Positions 1 to 6,082 of a DNA stretch of 6,282 nt are shown piece by piece (positions within the stretch are counted from its first letter, which is position 1; each line of letters begins with the position of its first letter). Source of the DNA: JBHHZI01 sp046757965 (lineage in GTDB: Bacteria > Acidobacteriota > Polarisedimenticolia > SMYD01); the NCBI GenBank assembly GCA_046757965.1, contig JBHHZI010000173.1:1-6282 (forward strand). Direction: 5' to 3'. A model generated the notes under the pieces. That model was not told the origin of the DNA. It worked only from the letters and a program-made list of their open reading frames with translations, and ran no database searches. Position numbers and translations under genes: made by a program.

Positions 1-1656
1 CTGCTTCCAGCTATCGCGCAGGGACACTGTGCGATTGACGACGATCCGCCCAGCGGTCGAGTCGCGTGCATCGACACAGAAATATCCCTGGCGTTCGAAC
101 TGGAACCGATCGCCCGGCGCTGCCTGCTCGATGGACGGCTCCACCTGGCAACCGGTGAGAACGGTCCGGGCGCCGCGGTCGAGCGTCAGGCCGGTGGCAT
201 CGGCCGCCGCGTCGCCCGCCGGAGCCCCGGCAACGAACAGCGGGTCATCCAGTCGGGCCGTGACCGTCACGGCATGCGCGGCCGAGACCCAGTGGATGGT
301 GCCGCGCACCTTGCGGCCGTCGGGGGCATCGCCGCCGCGGGTGGCCGGGTCATACGTGCAGCGGATCTCGACGAGAGCGCCATCGGCGTCCTTGACCACA
401 TCCGTGCAGGTGACGAAGTAGGCGTAGCGCAGCCGCACCTCCCGACCCGGCGCCAGACGGAAGTACTTGCGGGGAGGATCCTCGCAGAAATCGCCCTGTT
501 CGATGAAGAGCACCTGTGAGAACGGCACCGACCGCGTTCCCGCCGCTGGATCCTCGGGATTGTTGATGGCGGTGAGGTTCTCGGTCTGCTCCTCCGGGTA
601 GTTCTCGATGACCAGCCGCAACGGTCTCAGAACGGCCATGAGCCGCCGGGCCCGCCGGTTCAGATCCTCGCGGACGGCGTTCTCCAGGAGATTCAGCGGC
701 ACGAGACTGTTGACCTTCGACACGCCGATCCGCTCGCAGAAGGCCCGGATCGATCCGGGCGTGTAGCCCCGGCGTCGCAGACCGGAGAGCGTCGGCATGC
801 GCGGGTCGTCCCAGCCATCCACGACGCCGTCATCGACCAGGCTCTTCAGGCGGCGCTTGCTCACCACGGTCTGCGCAAGCTCCAGCCGCGCGAACTCGAT
901 CTGCTGCGGATGGTGCACGCCGATCCGGTCCAGGAACCAGTCATACAGCGGTCGGTGGTCGGCGAACTCCAGCGTGCAGATCGAATGGGTGATCTGCTCG
1001 ATGGAGTCGGACTGCCCGTGGGCCCAGTCATACATCGGGTAGACACACCAGGTGTCCCCCGTCCGGTGATGCGAGGCGTGCAGGATCCGGTACATGACCG
1101 GATCCCTCAGGTTGAGATTCCCCGAGGCCATGTCGATCCGGGCCCGCAGAACCTTCGCCCCGTCGGGAAACTCGCCGCCGGTCATCCTGGCGAACAGGTC
1201 CAGGTTCTCGGCCACGGAGCGGTCACGAAACGGGCTCTCGCGTCCGGGAGTCTTCAGTGTGCCCCGATACTCGCGGATCTGATCGGCGGTGAGGTCATCG
1301 ACGTAGGCATCGCCGCCCTCGATGAGCTGGACCGCCCAGGCGTGAAGCTGCGGAAAGTAGTCCGAGGCAAAGTGCATCTCGTCCCAGTCGAACCCGAGCC
1401 AGCGAATATCGTCCTGGATGGCGGCGACATAGGCAGCCTCCTCCTTGATGGGGTTGGTGTCATCGAAGCGCAGGTGACACCGGCCCCCGTAGGTGGCGGC
1501 CAGACCGAAGTTGAGGCAGATCGACTTGGCGTGCCCGATATGCAGGTGGCCGTTCGGTTCCGGCGGGAAGCGGGTGCAGACGCGCCCGCCGAAGCGGCCG
1601 GCCCGACGATCCTCCTCGATGAGATTCTCGATGAAATGCAGCGAGCGTTCTGTCAC
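1..1656 (-). CDS. glnS: Glutaminyl-tRNA synthetase (GlnRS), 3' end cut by window edge
   Basis: Cytoplasmic class I enzyme that attaches glutamine to tRNA-Gln using ATP. My translation of the reverse strand gives 552 uninterrupted codons. The Rossmann-fold catalytic domain opens with a GlnRS-specific stretch (RFPPEPNGHLHIGHAKSICL, residues about 29-48; HIGH at 39-42), followed by a LRFDDTNP segment near 62-69. The KMSKS-class loop appears as VVSKR (264-268), and GWDDPRMPTLSGLRRRGYT follows near 281-299. The anticodon-binding beta-barrels fill the C-terminal half and include DGRKVRGTIHWVSAAHA (446-462) and QGYFCVDARD (about 523-532). E. coli GlnRS, from memory, is 554 residues and ends a few residues after the equivalent of the final DSWKQ, so only a few codons and the stop should lie outside. 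The GTG start overlaps the TGA of gltX in GTGA, and a GGAG lies 5 bases upstream inside gltX. Expression should therefore be coupled to gltX. The family call is essentially certain. Confidence 0.97.
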   Translation of the reverse strand, partial: MTERSLHFIENLIEEDRRAGRFGGRVCTRFPPEPNGHLHIGHAKSICLNFGLAATYGGRCHLRFDDTNPIKEEAAYVAAIQDDIRWLGFDWDEMHFASDYFPQLHAWAVQLIEGGDAYVDDLTADQIREYRGTLKTPGRESPFRDRSVAENLDLFARMTGGEFPDGAKVLRARIDMASGNLNLRDPVMYRILHASHHRTGDTWCVYPMYDWAHGQSDSIEQITHSICTLEFADHRPLYDWFLDRIGVHHPQQIEFARLELAQTVVSKRRLKSLVDDGVVDGWDDPRMPTLSGLRRRGYTPGSIRAFCERIGVSKVNSLVPLNLLENAVREDLNRRARRLMAVLRPLRLVIENYPEEQTENLTAINNPEDPAAGTRSVPFSQVLFIEQGDFCEDPPRKYFRLAPGREVRLRYAYFVTCTDVVKDADGALVEIRCTYDPATRGGDAPDGRKVRGTIHWVSAAHAVTVTARLDDPLFVAGAPAGDAAADATGLTLDRGARTVLTGCQVEPSIEQAAPGDRFQFERQGYFCVDARDSTAGRIVVNRTVSLRDSWKQ

Positions 1657-3251
1657 GGCGTCTCCGGGCGGTCAGGCGGGGCGCCGGCAAGCCGGGACAG
1701 GACCCGGTCGATGCGGGCCAGCGTGGAGTCCCTCCCGAGGATGGCCAGGGTGTCATACAGGGAGAACCCCACCGCCTTGCCGGTGACGGCCACGCGGACC
1801 GCGTGGATGATCTGTCCCACCGGGATCTCCTCGGCCGCGACGAAGTCGCGCAGCAGCGCCTCCAGGCTCGCGGCGTCGTAGGTGGCCTGCGCCAGACGGT
1901 CCCGGAACCGAGACAGCAGGACGGCGGCCTCCGGTTTCTCGAGACGCTTCCGCACCGCCTTCTCATCGTAGGCGAGATCGCCATCCGCCACGAAGAAGTC
2001 CTCGAAGTTGAAGATGTCGCCCGCGATCTCGAGCCGGTCGCCGGCCGCGGCCACCACGGCCTCGACACGGCGACTCTCGGTGGGCGACGGGGGCGTTCCG
2101 ATCCGCCCCGCGGCCTGCAGAAACGGCAGCACCGCCTCGACGCGCTGCTCCAGTGTCGTGGCCTGCATGTGACGGGCCTGGAAGGCCACCAGCTTCTTCG
2201 GATCGAAGCTCGCCGGAGCCCGGTTCACACGGTCCAGCGAAAACCCCTGGATCATCTCGTCGCGCGTGAAGGTCTCGGTGTGGTCATCGTAAGACCAGCC
2301 GAGCAGCAGCAGGTAATTGATGAGAGCCTCGGGCAGGAAACCGATCTTCGCGTAGAAGTCGACCACCACCGGATTGAACGCCTCCGCCGGGGCGTCCAGA
2401 CCGATGGCCCGGGCGATCCGACCGCCGCGTTCGTTGAGACGCGCGAAGTCGCCGTTCTTCAGATAGCGGTCCAGCTTGCGCTTGCTGAGCTTGTTGCGGC
2501 TGCCGGGTTCGGCCACCACCGGCAGATGGGCATACTCCGGCAGCGGGTAGTCCAGCGACTTCGCGATGAAGACCTGGCGCGGTGTGTTGGACAGATGCTC
2601 GGCGGCCCGGATGACGTGAGAGATCCGCATGTCGTGATCGTCCACGACGCTGGCGAGATGGTACAGACAGGTGCCGTCCGCCCGCTGAATGACGTGGTCC
2701 TGTTCGCCGGCCCAGTTGACCTTCACGTCGCCGCGGATGTGGTCCGTGAAGCGGCAGACACCGTCCGCCGGCATCATCAGGCGGACCGTCGCCTTCCGGC
2801 CCTGAGCCTCGAAGCGCCTCGCGTCCGCCTCCGAGGATGCCATGAAGCGGCGGCTGTAACGAAACGACCGTCCCGCCGCCTCCGCCTCGCGTCGTTCCGT
2901 CGCCAGATCGTCTGGCGTGGCGTAGTCGCGATAGGCGGCTCCCCGTTCGATGAGCGCCTCCACCGCGGCCTGGTGGCGATCGCGGCGCCGGGACTGGAAG
3001 TACGGCCCGTGGTCACCACCGACCTCGGGCCCCTCGTCCCAGTCGAGGCCGAGCCACCGGAAACCATCGAGGATGGGCGCAAGCGCTCCGTCAACATTGC
3101 GCGACATGTCCGTGTCATCCACACGCAGGATGAAGGCGCCGCCGTGCTGGCGGGCGAAAAGCCAGTTGAACAGCGCGGTGCGCACCCCCCCGATGTGCAG
3201 ATATCCGGTGGGGCTGGGCGCGAATCGGGTCCGGACGGTTCCTGTGGGCAC
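1653..3251 (-). CDS. gltX: Glutamyl-tRNA synthetase (GluRS), long form
   Basis: Charges tRNA-Glu with glutamate in the cytoplasm; class I synthetase. With the GTG start at 3251 the product is 532 residues. It begins VRTRFAPSPTGYLHIGGVRT (6-25), carrying the HIGH-type signature, and has RVDDTD at 43-48, the KMSKS-type loop KLSKR at 254-258, and a helical anticodon-binding domain ending in a VAVTGKAVGFSLYDTLAILG motif (487-506). I chose GTG because it has a GAGG 8 bases upstream and puts the signature at the usual distance from the N-terminus. An in-frame ATG at 3305 would add 18 residues but has no visible ribosome binding site. Oddities: about 60 residues longer than the usual roughly 470; an insertion of about 30 residues between KLSKR and the GFLPEALINYLLLLGWS segment (304-320); and no zinc-site cysteines where E. 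coli GluRS has CYC (here YRDYAT, 107-112). Because GlnRS is encoded next door, it should be a discriminating GluRS; that is inference. Confidence 0.96.
   Translation of the reverse strand: MPTGTVRTRFAPSPTGYLHIGGVRTALFNWLFARQHGGAFILRVDDTDMSRNVDGALAPILDGFRWLGLDWDEGPEVGGDHGPYFQSRRRDRHQAAVEALIERGAAYRDYATPDDLATERREAEAAGRSFRYSRRFMASSEADARRFEAQGRKATVRLMMPADGVCRFTDHIRGDVKVNWAGEQDHVIQRADGTCLYHLASVVDDHDMRISHVIRAAEHLSNTPRQVFIAKSLDYPLPEYAHLPVVAEPGSRNKLSKRKLDRYLKNGDFARLNERGGRIARAIGLDAPAEAFNPVVVDFYAKIGFLPEALINYLLLLGWSYDDHTETFTRDEMIQGFSLDRVNRAPASFDPKKLVAFQARHMQATTLEQRVEAVLPFLQAAGRIGTPPSPTESRRVEAVVAAAGDRLEIAGDIFNFEDFFVADGDLAYDEKAVRKRLEKPEAAVLLSRFRDRLAQATYDAASLEALLRDFVAAEEIPVGQIIHAVRVAVTGKAVGFSLYDTLAILGRDSTLARIDRVLSRLAGAPPDRPETP
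1662..1665 (-). promoter_or_regulatory. Ribosome binding site of glnS inside gltX
   Basis: On the minus strand GGAG precedes the GTG start of glnS with a 5-base spacer. It lies within the last codons of gltX. This supports the GTG at 1656-1654 as the start and fits termination-reinitiation coupling across the overlapping stop and start. Confidence 0.6.
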
Positions 3252-3402
3252 GGCGTAAGCCTCGAAAGTTCCCGAGGGTAGCACCTCACCGCGACGGATC
3301 CGCATCCGGGGGTATCAAGAAGCCACCATGCGTCACAGAGCGGCTCGCCCGCGGGCAGCTTCGCGGTGTCCGGTTGCCCAGGCGCCAGCAGGCTGGTCCG
3401 GG
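3252..3402. other. 151-base gap between the CBS-like gene and gltX
   Basis: This stretch separates two same-strand genes. I see no hairpin followed by a T-run, so no intrinsic terminator, and no convincing -35/-10 pair for gltX. It contains a perfect 10-base palindrome (GCCCGCGGGC at 3347-3356), which is unremarkable at this GC content. Read-through transcription from the upstream gene is possible, but a separate gltX promoter cannot be excluded. Confidence 0.4.
3260..3263 (-). promoter_or_regulatory. Ribosome binding site that decides the gltX start
   Basis: GAGG on the minus strand lies 8 bases before the GTG at 3251. The competing upstream ATG at 3305 is preceded only by a C-rich stretch with no Shine-Dalgarno-like sequence. 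This favours the shorter 532-residue GluRS. Confidence 0.5.
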
Positions 3403-4404
3403 TCAGTCCGCCGGGTCGAGGAGTCCGTGCTCCGCCATCCACCCCTCGTTGAGCTTCGAGAGGGAGCGCTCGCCGGTATCGGGGAACAGGGTCACCACCA
3501 GCGCCGATGCCGGCAGCGAGGCCGCCACCCGCCGGGCCCCCGCTGCCGCCGCCCCGGAGGACGACCCGCCGAAGATCGCCTCGGTGCGAGCGAGTTCCAG
3601 GGCCGTCTGATAGGCGGTACGGTCATCGACGGTGATGACCTCGTCGATGTAGTCGAACCAGACCGAGCCGGGCAGGAAGTCCTCGCCGATGCCATCGACG
3701 AGGTACTGGTGAATCTTCTCCGCCGGCGGCAGTTCCCCGTGCTTCTTGTAATGAGCGTACACGCTGCCCTCGGTGTCGACGCCGATGACGCGGACGTCCG
3801 GGCTGTGCTCCTTGAGGAACCGCGCGGTGCCGCTGATCGTGCCGCCTGTGCCGATGCCGGCCACCCAGTGCGTCACCTTGCCGTCGGTCTGCCTCCAGAT
3901 CTCCGGACCGGTGGTGCGGTAGTGAGCCGTGGGATTGGCCTGGTTATGATACTGGTACGGCAGGAACGCCCCGTCCTCGTCCCGGATGCGCTCCGCCACC
4001 TTGTAGTAGGACGCCGGATCGTCGGCCGGCGCGTCGGTCGGGCAGGTGATGACCTTCGCGCCGTAGGCACGCAGCAGGGCCACCTTCTCCGGCGGAATCT
4101 TGTCCGCCGCCGTGCAGATGAGCTTGTAGCCCCGCAGGATGGCCACCATCGCCAGGCCGACACCGGTGTTGCCGGAGGTCGGCTCCACGATGGTTCCACC
4201 GGGCTTCAGCTCACCGCTCTTCTCGGCCGCGTCGATCATCGCCACACCGATCCGATCCTTGACGCTCGAGCCGGGATTGAACGACTCGATCTTGGCGGCC
4301 AGTGTCGCGCCGCCGCTGCAGAACCGAGACAGGTTCACCAGCGGCGGGTTGCCCATGGTCTCGAGAATCTTGTCGTAGATCTCCACGGAGAGCGACTCTA
4401 CCAC
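3403..4404 (-). CDS. Cystathionine beta-synthase/cysteine synthase family PLP enzyme without Bateman module
   Basis: Fold-type II, pyridoxal-phosphate-dependent beta-replacement enzyme of sulfur amino acid metabolism. It would either make cystathionine from serine and homocysteine or cysteine from O-acetylserine and sulfide. The product is 333 residues from the GTG at 4404. Visible motifs are NPGSSVKDR (43-51; K49 is the expected PLP Schiff-base lysine), PTSGNTG (75-81, substrate and cofactor loop), GTGGTISG (185-192, phosphate-binding loop) and GGSSSGAAAAG (279-289). Segments such as GVDTEGSVY (208-216), LVDGIGEDF (235-243) and the end FPDTGERSLSKLNEGWM (307-323) look more like the cystathionine beta-synthase core (compare the M. 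tuberculosis enzyme) than CysK. The protein stops about where tandem CBS domains start in full-length relatives. The start rests on a GAGG 5 bases before the GTG; an in-frame GTG at 4386 would give 327 residues. Family certain; exact substrate unresolved, so I give no symbol. Confidence 0.93.
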   Translation of the reverse strand: MVESLSVEIYDKILETMGNPPLVNLSRFCSGGATLAAKIESFNPGSSVKDRIGVAMIDAAEKSGELKPGGTIVEPTSGNTGVGLAMVAILRGYKLICTAADKIPPEKVALLRAYGAKVITCPTDAPADDPASYYKVAERIRDEDGAFLPYQYHNQANPTAHYRTTGPEIWRQTDGKVTHWVAGIGTGGTISGTARFLKEHSPDVRVIGVDTEGSVYAHYKKHGELPPAEKIHQYLVDGIGEDFLPGSVWFDYIDEVITVDDRTAYQTALELARTEAIFGGSSSGAAAAGARRVAASLPASALVVTLFPDTGERSLSKLNEGWMAEHGLLDPAD

Positions 4405-4409
4405 AAGGA

Positions 4410-4413
4410 CCTC
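4410..4413 (-). promoter_or_regulatory. Ribosome binding site of the CBS-like gene
   Basis: On the minus strand GAGG precedes the GTG at 4404 by 5 bases. The alternative GTG at 4386 has only a weak AGAG upstream. This is the basis for the chosen start; a start still further upstream would add low-complexity sequence unlike the family. Confidence 0.45.
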
Positions 4414-4446
4414 GCCTCGCCGCCACCGGTGCCAACACGGGAACTG

Positions 4447-4475
4447 CCGCCGGCAAGGCATGCAGCGGCCGGCGG
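4447..4475. repeat. Inverted repeat with 8-bp arms in the divergent gap
   Basis: CCGCCGGC at 4447-4454 is perfectly complementary to GCCGGCGG at 4468-4475, with a 13-base loop that itself contains the palindrome GCATGC (4458-4463). No T-run follows on either strand, so it is not an intrinsic terminator. It could be an operator or a leader hairpin, but GC-only arms of this length arise easily by chance in DNA this GC-rich. Confidence 0.3.
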
Positions 4476-4605
4476 GTTGACCCTGACCGCCGACACGTGC
4501 CGGCGTCTCCCGCCCGCGGCCCCCGCAATTGCCGACACTCGTGCAGAGCGCACCCCGCGCCGAAGACGGATTCTCCGCGCCGGCTGCCGGCCGGTGCGGT
4601 AGGTT

Positions 4606-4609
4606 GAGG
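4606..4609 (+). promoter_or_regulatory. Ribosome binding site of the exported hydrolase-like gene
   Basis: GAGG lies 9 bases before the ATG at 4619. This start places a hydrophobic signal peptide right at the N-terminus, whereas an in-frame ATG at 4529 would put about 30 unlikely residues in front of it. Confidence 0.5.
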
Positions 4610-4618
4610 TCCACCAGC

Positions 4619-6028
4619 ATGCCACGACGCCTGTCCATCGGAACCACATTGACCGCCGTCATCCTGGCCGCCGGCGTCGCCGGCGCCGGCGCTCCCGGGA
4701 CCTTTCCGACCGGCGAGATCGTTCCCCGGGTGGCCGCCACCGTGGACCCCGCGCGCACCTATGCTCTCTACCTGCCCTCCGGCTATACCCCGCAGCATCG
4801 CTGGCCGCTGCTCATCGTGATGGACCCGCGCGGCCGGGCGATCCGCGCGATGGAACGGTTCGTTCCGGCTGCCGAGCGGTTCGGCTACGTGGTCGTCAGC
4901 TCCTACGACACGCGCAGCGACGGTCCGCGCGAACCGAACATCCTCGCCCTGAGGGCGATCTTTCCCGACACGGAAGAACGCCTCGCCATCGACGGCCGGC
5001 GCCATTACCTCGCCGGCTTCTCCGGCACCGCCCGGCTGGCGTGGGATGTCGCGGCCCGCCTGCCCGGCCGCGTGGCGGGAATCTTCGGCGTCGGCGCGGG
5101 ATTCCCTCCCGGCTTCGAACCACCTGACGAGATGACCTGGGTGTTCGCCGGCGCGGCGGGTGTTCTCGACTTCAATCATGACGAGATGAGGGCCCTCGAG
5201 GGAATTCTGGATAGATCCGGTATGCCGCACCGGATGGAGTCCTTCGAGGGCCCCCATGCCTGGGCGCCGGAAGAGATCTGTAGCCGCGCCATCGCATGGT
5301 TCGAGATCCAGGCCATGCAGGCGCATCTGCGCCCGACGGACCGCGTCCTGGCCGGCACCCTGTTCGACGAGGAGGTTGAAAGGGCCCGCGATCTCGAGGC
5401 AGCGGGACAGGTCCACGAGGCCTGGACCGTGTACCGGGATCTCGTCCGCGATCTTGCCGGGCTGACGGACACGGCGCTTGCGGCGGCCCGCGCCGGCGAG
5501 CTGGCAACGGATCCGCGCGTCGTGGCCACGGACAGGCACCTGGTGCGGATCGCCGCCGCCCACGAGGCGGCGGTCAACCGCCTTCAGGCAGTTCTGCAGG
5601 GCTTCTGGGGCCACGCACCGCCGCCGCCGCTCGTCCGCACCCTCCGGGCCCTGGACATCAAGAATCTGAAGAAGAAGGCCGCTGGCGAGGATCCACTCGA
5701 CGCCGCCTTCGCCCGGCGGGAACTCGCCAACGTGTTCACCTTCACATCGTTCTACCTGCCCCGGGATTTCATCCGTGCCTCCGCTTCCCGGCGAGCCCTC
5801 GCGGTTCTCGACATCGCGGCGGCGATCCGGGCCGATGACGCGGGAGTCTGTCTGCAGCGCGCGCGCGCCTACACACAGTTGAAGCAGCGTCGCAAGGCCC
5901 TCGATGCTCTCGCCTGCGCCACCTCGAGTGGCCGTGTGTCCCGCTCATTCATCGAGCAGGACCCGATCCTGGCGGCGCTCACCGCCGAGAAGGGATTTGC
6001 CGCGGCTCTGGCCGGAGACCGGCACTGA
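4619..6028 (+). CDS. Exported alpha/beta-hydrolase-like protein with helical TPR-like C-terminus
   Basis: A 469-residue protein with two parts. Residues 1 to about 25 form a signal peptide: RR near the start, hydrophobic LTAVILAAGVAGAGA, a likely signal peptidase I site near 23-25, and no lipobox cysteine. Residues about 35-230 look like an alpha/beta hydrolase of the dienelactone hydrolase/PHB-depolymerase-like esterase type: TYALYLPSGYTP (47-58), LLIVMDPRG (64-72), a nucleophile elbow LAGFSGTAR (S135), a possible acid D184 or D188 in VLDFNHDEM, and a possible histidine H213 in FEGPHAW. The elbow is GFSGT rather than the usual GxSxG. Residues about 240-469 are alpha-helical, with a TPR-like unit at about 392-437, an Ala/Lys-rich linker near 346-358 and a proline run (334-337). 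The tail FIEQDPILAALTAEKGF resembles the ends of TPR proteins. The likely location is the periplasm or outside the cell; the substrate is unknown. It is divergent from the CBS-like gene and 54 bases upstream of a predicted exported peptidase, possibly in the same operon. Hydrolase fold fairly sure; activity not. Confidence 0.82.
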   Translation: MPRRLSIGTTLTAVILAAGVAGAGAPGTFPTGEIVPRVAATVDPARTYALYLPSGYTPQHRWPLLIVMDPRGRAIRAMERFVPAAERFGYVVVSSYDTRSDGPREPNILALRAIFPDTEERLAIDGRRHYLAGFSGTARLAWDVAARLPGRVAGIFGVGAGFPPGFEPPDEMTWVFAGAAGVLDFNHDEMRALEGILDRSGMPHRMESFEGPHAWAPEEICSRAIAWFEIQAMQAHLRPTDRVLAGTLFDEEVERARDLEAAGQVHEAWTVYRDLVRDLAGLTDTALAAARAGELATDPRVVATDRHLVRIAAAHEAAVNRLQAVLQGFWGHAPPPPLVRTLRALDIKNLKKKAAGEDPLDAAFARRELANVFTFTSFYLPRDFIRASASRRALAVLDIAAAIRADDAGVCLQRARAYTQLKQRRKALDALACATSSGRVSRSFIEQDPILAALTAEKGFAAALAGDRH

Positions 6029-6049
6029 GAGCAGCCGAACCGTCTGCGG

Positions 6050-6055
6050 TATGAT
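6050..6055 (+). promoter_or_regulatory. Possible -10 element upstream of the M28-like gene
   Basis: TATGAT is a near-consensus -10 hexamer in an otherwise GC-rich gap, 27 bases before the ATG at 6083. I see no good -35 at 16-18 bases upstream and no extended -10 TGn. If used, it would give a very short leader beginning near the small hairpin at 6057-6075. Weak evidence. Confidence 0.25.
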
Positions 6056-6056
6056 G

Positions 6057-6077
6057 CCTGGCCGTCCATGCCAGGAG
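6057..6077 (+). promoter_or_regulatory. Ribosome binding site partly within a small hairpin
   Basis: AGGAG at 6073-6077 lies 5 bases before the ATG at 6083, a strong Shine-Dalgarno site that decides this start over the in-frame ATG at 6068. CCTGGC (6057-6062) pairs with GCCAGG (6070-6075) across a 7-base loop, so the first three bases of the binding site fall in the 3' arm of a 6-bp stem. The binding site is clear; any control by the hairpin is inference. Confidence 0.5.
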
Positions 6078-6082
6078 ACCTC

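Larger units (their letters stand above)
4405..4618. other. Divergent intergenic region, about 214 bases
   Basis: The gap lies between the 5' ends of the minus-strand CBS-like gene and the plus-strand hydrolase gene, so it must hold the promoters for both directions. I could not find a convincing sigma-70 hexamer pair in either direction: TTGACC at 4477-4482 has no -10 partner at 17 bases. It is GC-rich throughout, contains one GC-rich inverted repeat, and shows no coding sequence with family similarity that I recognise. Confidence 0.5.

Noticed and set aside
1..1656. Possible pseudogene or frameshift in glnS
   Set aside because: The full reverse-strand translation is uninterrupted for 552 codons and co-linear with GlnRS; only the 3' tip is missing because the window ends.
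910..1881. A 323-codon open frame on the plus strand
   Set aside because: It runs antisense to glnS and the end of gltX, whose translations match their families over full length. The frame is open because high GC removes stop codons; its product has no recognisable motif.
1803..3281. A 492-codon open frame on the plus strand opposite gltX
   Set aside because: Antisense shadow of a well-supported synthetase gene; no ribosome binding site or family signature seen.
3347..3356. Palindrome GCCCGCGGGC as a terminator
   Set aside because: No spacer to form a loop and no T-run on either strand; expected by chance at this GC content.
4477..4505. TTGACC as a -35 element for the hydrolase-like gene
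   Set aside because: At 17 bases spacing the -10 position reads CCGGCG, and no suitable hexamer occurs at neighbouring spacings.
3328..4602. A 424-codon open frame on the plus strand opposite the CBS-like gene
   Set aside because: Antisense shadow; the opposite strand carries all PLP-enzyme motifs in order.
4529..4618. N-terminal extension of the hydrolase-like protein from an upstream ATG
   Set aside because: It would bury the signal peptide behind 30 residues; the ATG at 4619 has a GAGG at 9 bases.
4405..4758. N-terminal extension of the CBS-like protein from an ATG at 4758
   Set aside because: The added 118 residues are unlike the family, and the frame would overlap the start of the divergent gene.
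4211..5614. A 467-codon open frame on the minus strand opposite the exported hydrolase-like gene
   Set aside because: It overlaps both the hydrolase-like gene and the CBS-like gene out of frame and has no recognisable domain; composition artefact.
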